64,000 nucleotides of DNA, from contig JABAKD010000027.1 of NCBI GenBank assembly GCA_012845835.1, positions 15,782,073 through 15,846,072 of the forward strand. Reading direction: 5' to 3'. How positions within the stretch are numbered: position 1 is the first letter of the stretch; each line of letters starts with the position of its first letter. The notes under the pieces were generated by a model, which searched no databases, was not told where the DNA came from, and was given only the letters and a program-made list of their open reading frames with translations. The stretch comes from Undaria pinnatifida (lineage: Eukaryota; Sar; Phaeophyceae; Laminariales; Alariaceae). Both the position numbers and the translations under genes were made by a program. Below, piece after piece: positions 1 through 15,000 of this stretch.

Positions 1-3000
1 AGACCCTCCCGAGGACACCGCGAAAACCTTAGCTTCTTCCCATCGCCGAAGGTCGACGAACATGCTGATGGCCTTGTCCGCCATGCCGTTCCGAGCCCAC
101 GTCTGCCACCACGGATCAATCAAGCATAGCAAAGAACCAACAAAAGTAAAAACAAACGTGTGCTTTTGGTAAGGTAGGTGTGCCTTAGGGTACCCCGACC
201 GGTGATCTACCCAGCCTTCTTTTGTTTAACTCGACAACAGCTCTCCGTCAACCGAGAGACACTACCGCCCTCGCCAAGGCTCGCGGAGCCCCCGCGAAAC
301 AATACCAGCGCTGCCGCGTAAAACTCTCATACAATGGTTCTCGTAGACGGGGTCCTCTCCACCCTCCCCCCCCCTTATACGCTGGGAGATTCACTGGTAC
401 ATGTAGAGGATATACCCCCGTATGTACATCGGTGGATTGCGATTGAGCCTGGCCGCTAACCTTGGCTGCTCCTTGGTAGTCCCCCTGATGCGCGAGTAGA
501 TCCGCAGATGCATCCGCCTCTATCTTCATCCTGCACGTTTAAGGTTGGCGTTGACGTTGGCGCAAGGTTAATACCTTTGTAAGCGCTTGGATTGACCTTG
601 GGTTCAGAGGTTGGGATAATTTTCTGCAGTATTGAAAAGATCGGCGCGGACTGTTTGGTTGGACGGGCGCGCAGCAAAACTATTTGAGCGTTTTGACTTT
701 TCTGGTTTTCAAAAATACACACAGAGCAACCAAGCAAGTGCAAGCGACGGGCGCCTCATAGCAGCGGACATGCCTGCCGCGACTACCCGCCACGGCGGTA
801 GCTTTGGTTGTACGAAAATCATTTTATCACATGATCGAGTTCGAAATAATGCGAGCCGCTGGGTACGAGTGAGCTACAACTACTAGAGAGCTACACCAGT
901 GCAAAACGAGGAAACTCTATTGGATGTTTTGGACCGGGTGGCTGAATTTCACCCCCCCCCGCGCACCTGGTTGTCCTAGCAAATAGGTCGTGGGCAGCAA
1001 GGGTGGAACAGGAAAGATATATGACAAGCAAACACAAGTATGTAATACACCGTAAAGACGGATCGAGCACCTAAATGTCGGAGGTGTCTCTATCGGGAGT
1101 GGGAACGGTTCTCCGTCTCGAAAGGGCGTGCGTGGTCAATGCTATGGTCGAATGACTAAGACGAGGAACAATGGAGTAACCCCCCCCCGGCCACTTGCCC
1201 TCCGCCTCCCTGTTCGTGCCGAAGCCCCCCACTCCCCTTTAGTGACAAAGACCCCACCTCATTTGGCGCCAAAAACTACCAAAATACATATAACAGCGCA
1301 AGTTATATACTGGTACATGTACAAACTTATGTATTGCTAACATTTGCCAATATTTGCGCACCCGGCTTCCGGGTTGTTCTTGGAGAGAGCGGTCTCGTGC
1401 CGCCTCCTTATCTCTATGTCGGCCAATAGGTCGACAAATCGAAGATCTCGGAGACGAGTAAACGCCTTTCTGCTGACGTCGAATTCCATTGCTTGGACCG
1501 CGGACGTGCCCAATATGCGCCAGTTCCGCTATAGTGTACATGTGTTGAAATATTAACACAAACATTTCGTGTGCAAGGGTTGATCAAGATTGATACTCCA
1601 ACGCACGTTTTTGCTTTTCGTGCGCAAGGTTTTTTCAAGCGTGGTAGTTTTACAACAGTTCCGCTTTAGTTTGGAGAAATATCAATGTAAGCTTGTCGTG
1701 CACACGGCTTTTTGACGTTTCAAGAGTAATAGAATAATTTTGCGTGCGAAGGGTTTTCAGGCGCGGCAGTTTAGTTACAGTTCCGCTTTATGAAGCTATT
1801 GGAACATGAAAACAAACTTTTTTTTTGCAAGCAAAGATTTTTCAAGATTGTTATAAACGGTTGGCGTGCAAGGAACATGTTGCTCAGGCGAGTAAATGTT
1901 TTCGTAGAGACGTCGGACTCCATCGCTTGGACCGCGGACGTGCCCAAGATACGTCCGTCCCGCTTTTTAGTTTATCAAAATACCAATACAGACATTTTAC
2001 GCGCAACAGCTTCAATGAGTGTTTTGTCAACACACACGATTGCTTCGGCTTTTCGTGTGTGTTCTCAAACAAACTGTGTCCGTAATCGCACGACGGGAAG
2101 AATTCCTGCCGGCGACGCCATGTGTTAAGGTATAATATACCAACACCTGGTATGGTATTATTCTACCTATTAAACGCCCGTTGGGCGACTGGCGAAAAAA
2201 AGTCTAAAGTTGCTGAATCCCACCCGGGCTAAGGAGACACAATGGGTGTGCTAAAGGCGTGAACCTGCAATTTGTTGAGGCTTCCTGCCCCTATGCCTCA
2301 CTCTACAAGAGACCTTCACAAAATTAAGAACAGTGTAGCTCGGCAAACAAATCTCACCGCCAACGGTATCAGGTGTGCAACGAATGCTAATATGGAAAAA
2401 CAACAATGAGATTCCAGCTGCATTTGGTGCAGTATGTTAGTCTAGTTTTTTGTTATATGAGGAATCCATCGTCAGTCGGAACCACTTAGGCAAAAAAAAC
2501 TATTTTACATACCCCCAGATCGTCAGCACGCGTCTAGGAAGCCTTCTATATTAACGACAAGCACAAGCGTACAATAATCTTGAGCTGAACTGAACGGCCG
2601 TTATAGCGGAGCCGCCCCCTTCGTAGTGCGGGATGCCTCTTGCGGTGGTAAAGAAAAATGTCAACCCCTGATCAACTCCTACGGTTTGTCCTTGTGTGAT
2701 TCCTAATATTGTGCCCCCCATATCGAGAGTCAGGTAGTCTAAAGAGCTTAAACTTATCGAGACCCGCGCCGCCTTATGACCTGAGACGCGCCCAGTGTCG
2801 ACGAACTTTCGCGGTGTGGTAACGGGGCTGAATTGATCGAGTACCCCGCACGGTCCTTTTAGCCGAACTACGCCCAGTGGAGGGCACTATCGGTAGTACT
2901 AAAAAATGTCAACCCCTGATCAACTCCTACTGTTTATCCTAGCGTAATTCCTAGCATTTCGTCCCCATGTCGGAAGCGCAGTAGAAAAAAAAACGATAAA

Positions 3001-6000
3001 CTTACCGAGAACTGCATCGCTCGCTCTTTTTTACCCACCACCCTTTTTTCACCTGAGGCACCCCCAAGCAGGCGACGGCGTGAGCCTGGTGGAAGTCCTT
3101 GGCTTCGATGTTTTGGTAAACTGCTTTTGTTAAAGACACATCCACCGTCGACAGAGCCACTCCTTTCAAGCTGGTCACCCGGGATCCCCGATAGCTGGCG
3201 ACCTCCCCACTGATGAACTGTCAAGAAATAGCGATTTTTTGTGTCAAATCCCTGAACAGACCCGCACAGGATTTGTTTTTTTACTGGACGTTCGGAACCT
3301 ATGCTGTGGGGAGGGGAGGGGAGGGGGGGGGGGGGTCCTAACGGAAGAATATGGCCGGGTTTTCTCCTCTCAGTCTTGGTTGATGTAGGAAATTGGGGCC
3401 CATCGTCTTGGATGCCACGGGGCCCTCTCAGTCTTGGTGTTGGTGTGGGATATTTGTTTTAGTATCAAACGACTTAAGGCTCGCGTAAGGCTTTTTGAAA
3501 GGCTCGTGTCTATCTGGTTAAGGCTCGTTAAGGCTCGTTAGGGTTCGTTAAGGCTCGTCGAGGCTCGCTAAGGCTCGTTAAGGCTCGTTAAGGCTCGTTA
3601 AGGCTCGTTAAGGCTCGTTAAGGCTCGTTAAGGCCGTTAAGGCTTGTGCATTAAAACGTGCCTTAACCCCTTTTTAACGGGCCTTAGGCCTTATTACCCA
3701 TTCCCCTTTACACCCCTAAAGCGAGCCTTAAAGGCCAGGGCCTAGGCCCACCGTCTTGGATGCCACAGGGCTGGCTTTTTCTGGTGAACTATTAATAGCT
3801 GGAGGGGACGTTCATCTAAGGAGTCTACGGAACATGTTGAGTCTACGGAACGCACGGAACGTACGGATACGGAATATACGAAACCTACGAAACCTACGGA
3901 ATCTCCGGAATCGTCGGAATCTCCGGAATCTCCGGAACCTACGGAACATACGGAACCGAAGGCACGACGGCCATGTTGACGATTCCTTCACTACTGGAGC
4001 GGGTTAATTGGCCACCTTGGTGAGTTTCCTTCGTGGGTGAGGGGGAACGTCGTCATAAAACTATTGGGGGAATGTCGTCATGAAATCAGCCGTAGTAGCG
4101 TGCCTCCTACGCGTTGGCTAAGCATCTCGGTTTTCGGGGAACGATTAGAAGGTTGACAAAAAAAAAACATTGGCCTTGGCTGACGAGCGGTTTCTATACC
4201 AGGTAGGGCTGTGCACTCACGGTAATTGGCGGCTTTCATAACGCCAGTTCTTACCTGCTCCTGTACCGGAAAAGAGCCGGTACGGACGTAAAGCTTGCCG
4301 TTACCCGAGTAGCAGAGCATGTCCTCCAAAGACGAGTTGAACGCCACACTGACGAAAAAAAGTTCGTCATCGGCGCCGGAAGAATTTCGTATGAACAAAT
4401 ATTTGGAAGCGTCCCAAAGGGTAAGACACAAGAGTATCGCACGGGCGTGAGGGAGACAGGGGGGGGGGGGGTTGACATGTCCGTCGATTGTGATGCGATG
4501 CGTGCGTGTGCTGGTTGTGTGGAAGGCGGGTTTTGTTGAATCGCCTGGATGCGGCGTTTTCTTTTTGCGTCAACTGTTTAAGTGTTGAAGAATAAGCACC
4601 GAACTACAATTCACGTCGCAATGCGAGGTACGTTTTTGCGGCATACGGTGATATAGCTCACATACCTGGTGGCTCCCGATTCTTGAAATACCACCTCTTT
4701 TGACAGAAGATCGTAGACGACCACCCTGTTGACGGAATCCACCACTGCGACCTGTCAGGCGCCAGTCGTCGGTGTCGGGCCATGAAACATGAAAATTATC
4801 TACTTGCACCCCACAGCATGCACGCGGCTGCAGGACAGAAGACGACAGCACGGTTGAGCCTCACAGAGGGATGACAGCGTGAGACAGACGCGCGGCGGAC
4901 CATGGGACGTCGAATTTATGCACCACAGCAAGCGCGCGACATCCGAACACAGGATTGTGGCAGCGTTGGGACAGATCCAGGTTCCTTATAACCAAGTTGG
5001 AACTGCAGTAACAAAGTCATCCCACGTCAGAGGTTGCGCTTTTTGGGCTAACTAATGTTTCTGGCCCTCTGACTCTCTGATTGGTTGAGCGGTTGACCCC
5101 CTCAAGTGTAGAACTATGGGTTCGTGTGATAACTTTACAATGATATTCGTGTTATTACCATTTGTGTTATTAATAGAACTAGCGCATAGAAATGTTTGGT
5201 CGGGCTGGGCGCACGAGTGTCTTCGAAGGCATGTTTCGGGCGGGTGATGATGATGGTGATGATGAGATATTGATTGGGCTCCTCGTGTTAGGAGCCCAGA
5301 AAAAATTTAGAATCTGATGTACCCCTACAGGAGCGTGGGAGGACTCCGCAATCCGTATCTTATCCTTACTCCAAGCCATTTGTACCCCAAAAAGTGCGTG
5401 CAGGTACATGATAAAGGGGATCTCCCGCGACGAAGCGGATCCCTCGGAGAACCCCAAACTCAAACTACGGGATTAGCATTGATGGAGGAGCACATGTTTC
5501 TGTCCCCAACGCAAAACATAAGCGCTAGAGCTGCTGTGCACTTTCCTCTAAGGTTACGCCACCCGCTACAAAAACACCAAGGAAGGACGTTCAACACAAC
5601 AATATTATGAGTGATCGACGTTGGAGCTAACGCCAGACATTGTCGAAAGGTCGAAACTGATCATATTATTAGTCATACTTCGAAATATCGTGTCAAACAG
5701 ATTTTTTCACGATTGGTCCCCGACTGCCAGCTTGCGCTTTGACGTCGCTCATTGTTTTGACGAGACGAACCACGCCCCATTCTGTGCTGTGTGGGTCTTT
5801 TCGCGGAACGGCCGACGCACCATTGCAGCAGTTTGACGGTTCTAAATGTCAAGTGTAAGACGCACACACGTAGCTCCCCTCCATCCTTCATTCTTCATTC
5901 GAAGCGCTGTCGACCTGGTCGGTGGACACCCGACGTGACCCCTCGCCTGTATTAGAGATGCCGGGGTCTATCGTCCTACGGGCTTCGACTATTCAGGATA

Positions 6001-9000
6001 CGATGTTTATCCCCCCTCCCCACGGCGAATCACGCGACTCACTGCTTACCTTTTTTCTGTGCAATGACGTCGTGCAGCACACCACCGGCGCGGAAGCTTT
6101 GACCAGCTCAACCGGGAAAGCGTTGTCCACGAACACCTGGAGCACCATCCCGCTTTCCAACCCTAGGAGGAGCGCCTCGCCTCCAGCCGGCCCCCCGTCG
6201 ACGCTCGCACTGCAAATAGCCGCGTCAAGGATCCACTCGCGAACCTACAAGTGAATTTTCAAGGGACGGGGATGGTTGAGCTCGGTGGCTCGTTTGCTGC
6301 TGGTAGAGCTTACCAGGGTCGACTCATGCCGTAAAGTACTCGAATAGGTCCCATGTTGGAAAATTCTGCATCCCAATCACCACCGTTGACAACCCCCGAT
6401 ACCGACAGCCCCTTCAAACGAACCACCACCCCCACCCACTGAAGCGGTTTTTCGTCTCGCAGCATTCCAACTCAAGATCCAGTACAGCACGGCCTCCACC
6501 GAAGACACAGACACGTGTTGTCGTCACGCAGCGTCCCAGGTCAACGCAGGGCCTTCTCCCGTCGCCGAAAGCGCTACGTGGCAAACTTTGATGAAATCGA
6601 CAACCAGTGGGAATTCTGATACGCGATGAAGATGAAGGCACCTATCGGAGAGGAGGGAGAAGAAAACACACCTGAACACACCTGTGACCACGGCTTGTCC
6701 AGCAGATTGGAAAGTGAACGTGAGGTATGAAATATAAAATAACAGCACAGCACCGAGCCCGCTTTTTCCTAGTGTATTATTGTGCGCCTACATCGTTCAT
6801 GTACACTAAGTATTGGATTGGATGAGGAGGCCTCCCCCCCTAGCCGGAGAGCCTCGACCGAGATGAACTCCGCGCTGGGTCTCCCAGCGCGGCACGTATC
6901 CCAAATAGATGGCTTTGGGTTGGTTTGAAAAGCACAATGACCGAGGTTTTTCCTCATTTTACAAGTGATTTTGGTTTAAACTCATGGCGCCCCCTCTGTG
7001 CTGCCGATGGCTTAAATTTCGTGGCTCCCGAGTTTCGTCATATATACCGCGCGCACCTTTTCACCCGAGAAGTCGAACAGCTGCAGCAGCCTCCCCTCGC
7101 AGAGAACAACATTGCTCGAGGTCACAAGCAAGAACCCCCCGCCACCGCCACCACCACCGCCTCCAACAAGCGCATCCTTCCCACCCCCTGCCGCGCTCCT
7201 TGATGAGTTACCCTGACCCCTGCTCTGTGAATCCGAATGCTTAGCCTCTGTTTTGGTGTCGCCGGAGGCATGTTTTGTTGCCGGGGAGCGGGAGACTGGG
7301 GGAACCTCGGGTGCGATCGCGGGGATGTTGAACTTGTCGCGAAGGCGGTAGCGGAGGTCGTATTTGTCCTCGTGGTGGGTTAGCTCGTACACGTGAACCT
7401 ATCGACATAGGCACGGAGTGCAGTGGGTTTAAGCTTTGTACTACGTATCCAATATTGAATATAGATGTTATGGTGCCCCCCTCCCCCAACATCGAACATA
7501 TTCATTCGAAGTATAGATATGTTGGTGGTACAGGAGCCTTTCTCGCCTTGTCGGGGAGTTGCACCGCCAGTCTGTCTCGAAATAAGGCGATTTTCTTCAC
7601 GTAGTCCCGGCACTTGATTCGGACCTGGAGCGGAGGGGGTGCGCCACGAAAAAAGTTGAAACGAATGCTGTGACTTCGTGACCATCAAGCTCAACTGACC
7701 AGCCTACATTATGTCCCCAACATGACTTTTTGTAAGATTTTTTTTCCAGTCGCGTCTCAGTCTTTCATGCTCTTCATGTCGCTTCGTCCCACAAACGCCT
7801 GAACCATGGAGGGTGGAGCGTGCCGACACCATCGACATCATTGACACCATCGACACCATCTGATGCTTCTTTCTGTGTGCAAGACTAGCGGCTGCGGATT
7901 GTGATCGGCAGACCAACCAACCCCCCGTGCCCGCACCCATTCAGTTGGCCTCCGCCGCCACTGCTACTCCATTACTCTCTGTGGCTGCTATATGCAAAAA
8001 AATAGCATCTGCGGGACTGCGATCCGTATACCCACGAATGCGCTTGTAAGCGACAAGATTGTCTCCGGCATACCTTTTGCTCCGATATGAGGTGCTGGAC
8101 GATGACGTCGCTCATGTTGTCACGGTAAGCGTACCGGTCCTGAAAGGCGCGGGTAAAAGCATGGTATGACGTGTCATTATGTTGTGAGTGTGAAGACGTT
8201 AGGGCAGTGAGCAGGTTGCCTGATAATCTGTGCTTCCCGGAAATGTTTGGGAGTCATCGACCGTGAAACTCATGCTGCATGCATCATGCATCATATGGTA
8301 GTGCTATTATTACATTATTATATCATTAAGTTATCAAATGGTAGACTCATCCAACGATAGGAGTGCAGCACAATATTCTAAGAAGTTTCTGAGCCCCCAA
8401 ACATTGGAAGCTCAATATCTCACCCCCGAAACAGAACTTCGAAGACACTCGTCCGCGCAACCCCGACCAACACTTCTATTACTAGCTCCTATTTATAGCT
8501 CCTATTGATAGCTCCTATTGATAGCTCCCATTACTAGCTCCTATAAATAGCTCCTATTCATGGCTCGTATTAATAGCTCCTATTATTAGCTCCTATTAGT
8601 AGCTCCTATTAGTAGCTTCTATTAATAGCTCCTATTAATAGCTCTTATTATTAGCTCCTATCAATAGCTCATATTAATAGCTACTATTAATATCTCCTAT
8701 TACTAACTCCTATTAATAGCTCCTATTAGCAGCTCTTATCAATAGCTTCTATCGACATATTCATAGCTCCTATTAATAGCTCCTATTCATAGCTCCTATT
8801 AATAGAACGAGTATACTCGTAAGAATATGAGCCCAACCGGTGAGACGGTGAGAAACGCCTGTCCCACAACGTGCAAGCCCTGCCTTGGGATGAGTCGCCG
8901 AAAAAGGATTTTGATAGACAGGCGAAAGTGCATCCCGATGCACTATCCCATGGATGGCCTAGGCATGCAAAAAAGAAAACAGATTAGACTACATGAAAAA

Positions 9001-12000
9001 AAAGAAAAAGGCATCCCGACGATGTTACTGGTAGCTATTGATAGGTATTGGTAGGTATTGATAGGTAATGATAGGTATTGATACGTATTGATAGGTATTG
9101 ATAGCGATTGATAGGTATTGATAGGTATTGATAGCTATTGGTAGCTATTGGTAGCTATTGATAGGTATTGGCGGGTATTGATAGGTTAAGGTGCCCCGTC
9201 ATTCATGAAAAGTTTTAGCCAAAAAAATGCCAGCCTTGTCGCAGCACTTGCCCCCTCGAACGTGTATACTAACTACACTAATGTCTAGAACTAGTATAAA
9301 TTCATTAAAGTTCACCCCCCCCCTCCCCCCTCCATGCTAGGCGAGTGGTACATGAGGCAAGAGTGCCTCGTACTTGCTTGCAGCAGGCCGTGTCCGTTTT
9401 CAGGTCTTCGCAAAAATAGCTATTGGTCGGCTACAGTAGGGTATTGTAATGCAGTAGTAGTACTACTACAGTCGACGCGTGCTAGGATAGAGGTATTTAC
9501 AGCACTTTTTTGCGGTACTATTTTCTGAGTTTTGCCCGCCGTAGCCTGCGTCGTACTCTTTCCTTTGGTCTGAAAGTACCTGAGGTGTTGCTGCACAATC
9601 CAGTTGGTAGACAAAGGCTAAAGTTGCGACGTAGTGAGATCGTGGCCGTACAGGACTCGTTATAATGCTAAAACTATGCGACAGACTGCCGATATGAGGA
9701 AACTCCCCGAACCTCCAAAATCATTATTTATATCCGCCTCCAACCTTGTAGATAGCCCTGACGTGCTGAAAGTGCAGCTTGTGAACCCGAATGGACCCTC
9801 CGTCGCAGCCGACGGCGATCTCGTCGTGGCCCGCCCTCCCGGACACCGACCACACCCACTTGTCCGCCTCACAAATCGTGGACAAACGAACGCCTTCCTG
9901 ATATTATCGAAACCCGGACGACAAAGAAATGCGGTGTCCAGCGCCCAGTGAGCCCAACGCGCCTCACAAGATTGGTGGCAAGCGTGAAATAGACCCTTAC
10001 CGTTCCTTAAGCACGAAGGGGGTATTAAGAGACATGCCATAACCCCTGAGCTACTGTAGCCGTCAGACACGCACAACATCCACTGAAGCTAACGGTCGAC
10101 TACGGTACTAGCTCAGCGTTAATGGTTGCGTCTGTTAACGGGGGAACGCCTGCTTTTGCCTGGCTGCCATGCTTTTTTTCTGATATGATATCGGAGCTGT
10201 TCACCAAGAAAGACAACCTCCTTTTATGAAGATGTTTATGTAGATGTTTGGTAGAGTGCAATGTGACACATGCCACTACTTCGTATTACCAGTAGTGGTA
10301 ATACTTGTAATGGTACTAATGCTACAGTAGAGGTGCGCCGACCATTTTTTTACTAATACTCCCGCTCACATGAGTAGGTGTGTATGCTCTATACTGTATG
10401 CTCTATACTGTATGCTCTATACTGTATGCTCTATACTGTATGCTCTATACTGTACGCTCTGTACTAAGCTTTCTGAGGCAAAAAAGTGGCGTTTGAAGTG
10501 ACTAAACTAAACTAAACTAAACTAAACTAAAACTCAAGTTGCTTTCTGTGATCAACAGACCCATCGGCTAGGCAAGCAAAATCACTCGTATTAAAAAAAA
10601 ACAGGGGTTTTCACAAGTCTTGGCCCGACCCGTCGATCGCGCCAGGCGGTTATCAACATCTCGCGGGTCGAGTAGGCTCGGGTCAGGGGGTGTTTGGAAT
10701 ATCACAGGATGGGACCGGTCGGGTCGGGTCGGGTCGGGTCGGGTCGGGTCGGGTCGGGTCGGGTCGGGTCGGGTCGGGTCGGTTCAGGAGGTTTTTTAAT
10801 CTCGCGGGTCCGGGCGGGTTTTATCCGCACTCGACCTGACCCGTGAAGGAAGCCTTGAAAAATAGTATGACGTTTCCCGACGATTTGGGGTTCAGGAGGC
10901 CCGTCGTTCACAAATTATTTCATGGAAAAACTGCCACCTCTTTTGTAGCACTTACTTGTCGTGAGCGATAACCACCTTTCAAGCGTGATAAATATCTAAA
11001 TAAGCGTTTCAGCTCGTGTATTTCATATCTCTGTGTCGCGAACTTTCAAAACGCAACCAAGCGCCAAAAAAAGGAATGTGTTTGCTCGTTTTTTTTCCTT
11101 CAACGACCAATGTAAGGGTAGAACCGCCGCGGAGGTACCAAACGCTCGGAGATCACGTCGTACAAGGGCGGGAAACAGGCATGGCGGCGAAATCACCTTT
11201 GTGCAGAGGGTGGCCTTGCGATCGCTTCCCCCAATGGCGATATAAGTTCCACCGTTTAGGTACGTTATGCTGCAAGGGTTGAATCCTAGCTTGCGGTCCT
11301 TAGTATGTTGCTCGCCTGACGAGCGCCGAACAGAGAAAAAACGATGTTAAGGCACGCCCACACCGAGAAAATAATGCTGAACTAGCTGCGGGTTGAAGGT
11401 TTGCATGATATGCTGCGCGTCAAGCGAACTAATGCCGTTAGGTTTGAGACTCGCGTGGTAGATTTTCAGAGGTGTTAAACAGCTTTTTAAGACTGGCGTT
11501 GTACGAGTACCATGCTGCGAGGTAGTGCACTTCTCCGAGCAAGCTTATTTACGGGAAAGCACCACAGTTTTTCCCCCAACACGGAAGAGCCGGGTTACAC
11601 AGGAGTAGCCTCAGGTAAAAAACGCCAAGCGTCGGGCTCAGGTATGTAGAGTGCCGTTTTACCGCATCTCCCCCTGTTGTGCTAATTTCAGTAATAAACA
11701 AGGTAAGACTGCCGCGTAATCTGCACGAGATTCTCCGTGGAAGGTACGACCCCTAATGAATCGAGTCATACAGTCACAGACACCCCCAGACGGTTCAGCC
11801 ACGCAGTTAACTCTGCCTCCGAGGACACGTCATCCACAACAATAATCCCTCGACACACAGTATAGCCCCCCCAAAATCCCCGTTGACCAGTATCGACTAC
11901 CGATTGTCACAAACACCTAACCCTGCTCCGTTGTTTCACCCATGAACGGAAACGGAGCGGACCTCCATTTACCGCCTATCCAAATGACCGCTGCTACCGC

Positions 12001-15000
12001 CGCCGTGTATAAGCGCACTCGCCTGAAAGCAGGTAAAAGCTGAGTGTCTGATCCCAACAGCCGAGTGCGAGCACTTCCCCCTCGTCCACAGAAGGGCACC
12101 AAGCCAAGCACCACACCGGAGCATCGCTGGCGGCATATTCGACCAAACCGATCAACAGGTTAGGATGATTTTTCACAGTACCATAGTAGCAAGCGTTGCG
12201 GGCGACAAAAAAGGCGACAATGGAGACGAGCGGTACGGGTTTAAAGAGAGGTCCTAATCGTTACCAAGGGGTCCTGTCTACGACGCCTCCTGGAAAAAAC
12301 AATGACATAAAACTGTTCACAGTTAGTGTTAGGCTGCAGCTCGATCCTTACCCCTCGACGCGTCTTTGGGAGTACTGTACGCTTGTTTACTCTAACTTGA
12401 GGTTTCTAGCTATTAATATATACGTAGGGTTAGATACATGCTACGATAGACGAGCACCATTTTTTTTCCGAGGCTCTTAACCGCTTTACCTGACTCCATA
12501 CCTCACCCCACCCAAAATTAGCTGATTTTGAGTAAACTAAGAGTGCAATTTGCGAATTTGTGATGAACAACCCCATGGACTAGGTATACGGAACATTCAT
12601 TTTGCAAAACAAGAATGATCAACGAATATCATCCCACGATTTTTGGTTGTGATTAGGTGATTACTAGGTTATGACTAGGTTATGAATAGGTTATGACTAG
12701 GTTATGACTAGGTTATGACTAGGTTATGACTAGGTTATGACTAGGTTATTACTAGGTTATGACTAGTTTATGATTAGGTTAAAGAGCCCCGTCCTTCAGA
12801 AAATATTTTGAGAGAAAGTGCTATTGATATTGATACTATTAATAGTATATTATACTATACCTATATTGTACCATGGGTCCATACCTCCTACATTTTCTGC
12901 CACTAGTTTCTGCGACTAGTTTCAAGTAGTTTATCCCCAATGGCGTGCTTTCAATTGCGAAAGGGTTGACGTCTCGAACAGATCACCATCTAGATCATAT
13001 AGATCACCTAGATCTTATATGTGATGTAGATCATGTAGATCATGTAGATCATGTAGATCAATAGATCATGTAGGTCCTGTATCTGCCGTTGTGGTATGAT
13101 GTGCGGGATCTGTGTATTACGGAGCCGTCCCAGCAAACACGTGCTAGATCGTGCAGATCGCACGGCTCCCATCCGTAAAAAATGAGCTAGAGTCTACAGA
13201 GCTTCCCTGAATGTTCGAGACCATCTAAAGTGGGAATCGATGATCTGTTCGACTTGTGAAAATGTAATGTCCTTTTCGGGACGTCGGAGGGGAAAAGTTG
13301 CAATTCAGCACCGGCCACTACTTGGTTGCAGGATGATAAGTTTGGAATGTCCGAACTGCAGCAGTTGGTACAAGGCAAAGACTCGCACGACACGGACACA
13401 TGATGACCCCCCTCCTAGTGCTTGTAAACAATTCGATAAATCTCGAGTTTTTTTATTTTCTATTTTGATCCCATCTCTCAAGAGTCCCAAAACGGTCCAC
13501 TCCTAATAAAACTATAATCACGTTCGGGGAACAAGCTACTAGACCTTACCCGTGTTGGAACTTAGTATGCGAACAAAAACAGCAGTAGCAAGATCATTGC
13601 CGTGACCCACCGCGTGATCGTGATTTTCTCCGCGCCGTCGGCGTCGCGGATGCTAACATGCCCGTCGATGAAGCCTAGCGCTAGGTGAAGACCATCCGAA
13701 CTCCAACCTGTCGACAGGATCTTCGCGTGAACCTGCCACATGGAGATGATGATGGGGAGCGCGAAAAATAAAAGCAGCAGAGCTGTGAGCCGGCAACATA
13801 TCCCGACTAAAAACTAGCCGGTAGGTTCCGTTGCCCAACTAAGTGACTTTAGTCAGCAAGTCGGTCAGCGGAACCAATTGATGGGTAGCCGACTTGCCGA
13901 CCTAAGCCAGGAGAGCGAAGCGAACCAAAAATAAGCCCCTCCCGTCCGAGGGAACCCCGCCAACAAAAAGACAGAACGGACTCCGCAATAGCCATCCTTA
14001 CGAGTATAAAAACTCAACATGTCGGATAGTCGGCACCTCCGGGAAACGACTAACTAATTGTCCGATTAGTGATTTGTTTGAAAAGTAAGTCGTGTCGACT
14101 CACAGCTCTAGCAAATAAAAAAACAGACCCCGTTTGATCGAAAAAGTCAGGCACTCGTACTAGGTTTGCATATGCCACGTGACCGACGACCGCTTTGTAG
14201 ACACGGACCGGAACGTCAACAGACATCTTTGGCTAAGCCTTTTCGGGATGGCAGATTGAAAAAATGTTGAAAATATGAAAAGGCATCGACGACTACGAAC
14301 AGCATTGACCAGCCACACGAAACAGCCCGCGCTGCTGCCGGGGAGGGGGGGGGGGGGGGTACTATGCGCAACGCAACAAGATAAGACAACAAACGCAAGC
14401 AGTATGGTGATACGTGTACTGACAGTTTGTACGCTCTTCCTAGTAATAGTTCTAGAAGGTCTGTACGATAAGGTAGCCTTCTTCGCTTTCTAAATAGGAC
14501 ACTAAACCTGGGGGCTCCCAAAAAGTTTAGGAGCGAAAATGTTGATATGCCATGAAAAGACTCGTGCTACGAAAGAGGTACACGGTACGTACCTCTTTTG
14601 GGCCAAAACACTTCTGACCGCAAACAACTATCCACAGTCTTGGGAATACCACTTGTGTTTCGCCATATTTATTTTTTTCAGGGAAAGTTACCTGGGCCAT
14701 GAAATAAAAAAATCCGGACTTGCACTTTTCATGTTGCTGAAAGAAAGAAAGTCTGCGTTAGGTAAGGTACAGGTAAGGTACAGGTGAGGTACAGGTGAGG
14801 TACAGGTGAGGTGCAGGTGAGGTACAGGTGAGGTACAGATGAGGTACAGATGAGGTACAGATGAGGTACGGGTGAGGTACAAGTGAGGTACAGATGAGGT
14901 ACAGATGAGGCACAGGCGAGGTACAGGTGAGGTACAGGTGAGGTACAGGTGAGGTACAGATTAGGTACAGGTGAGGTACAGGTACAGGTGAGGTACAGGT

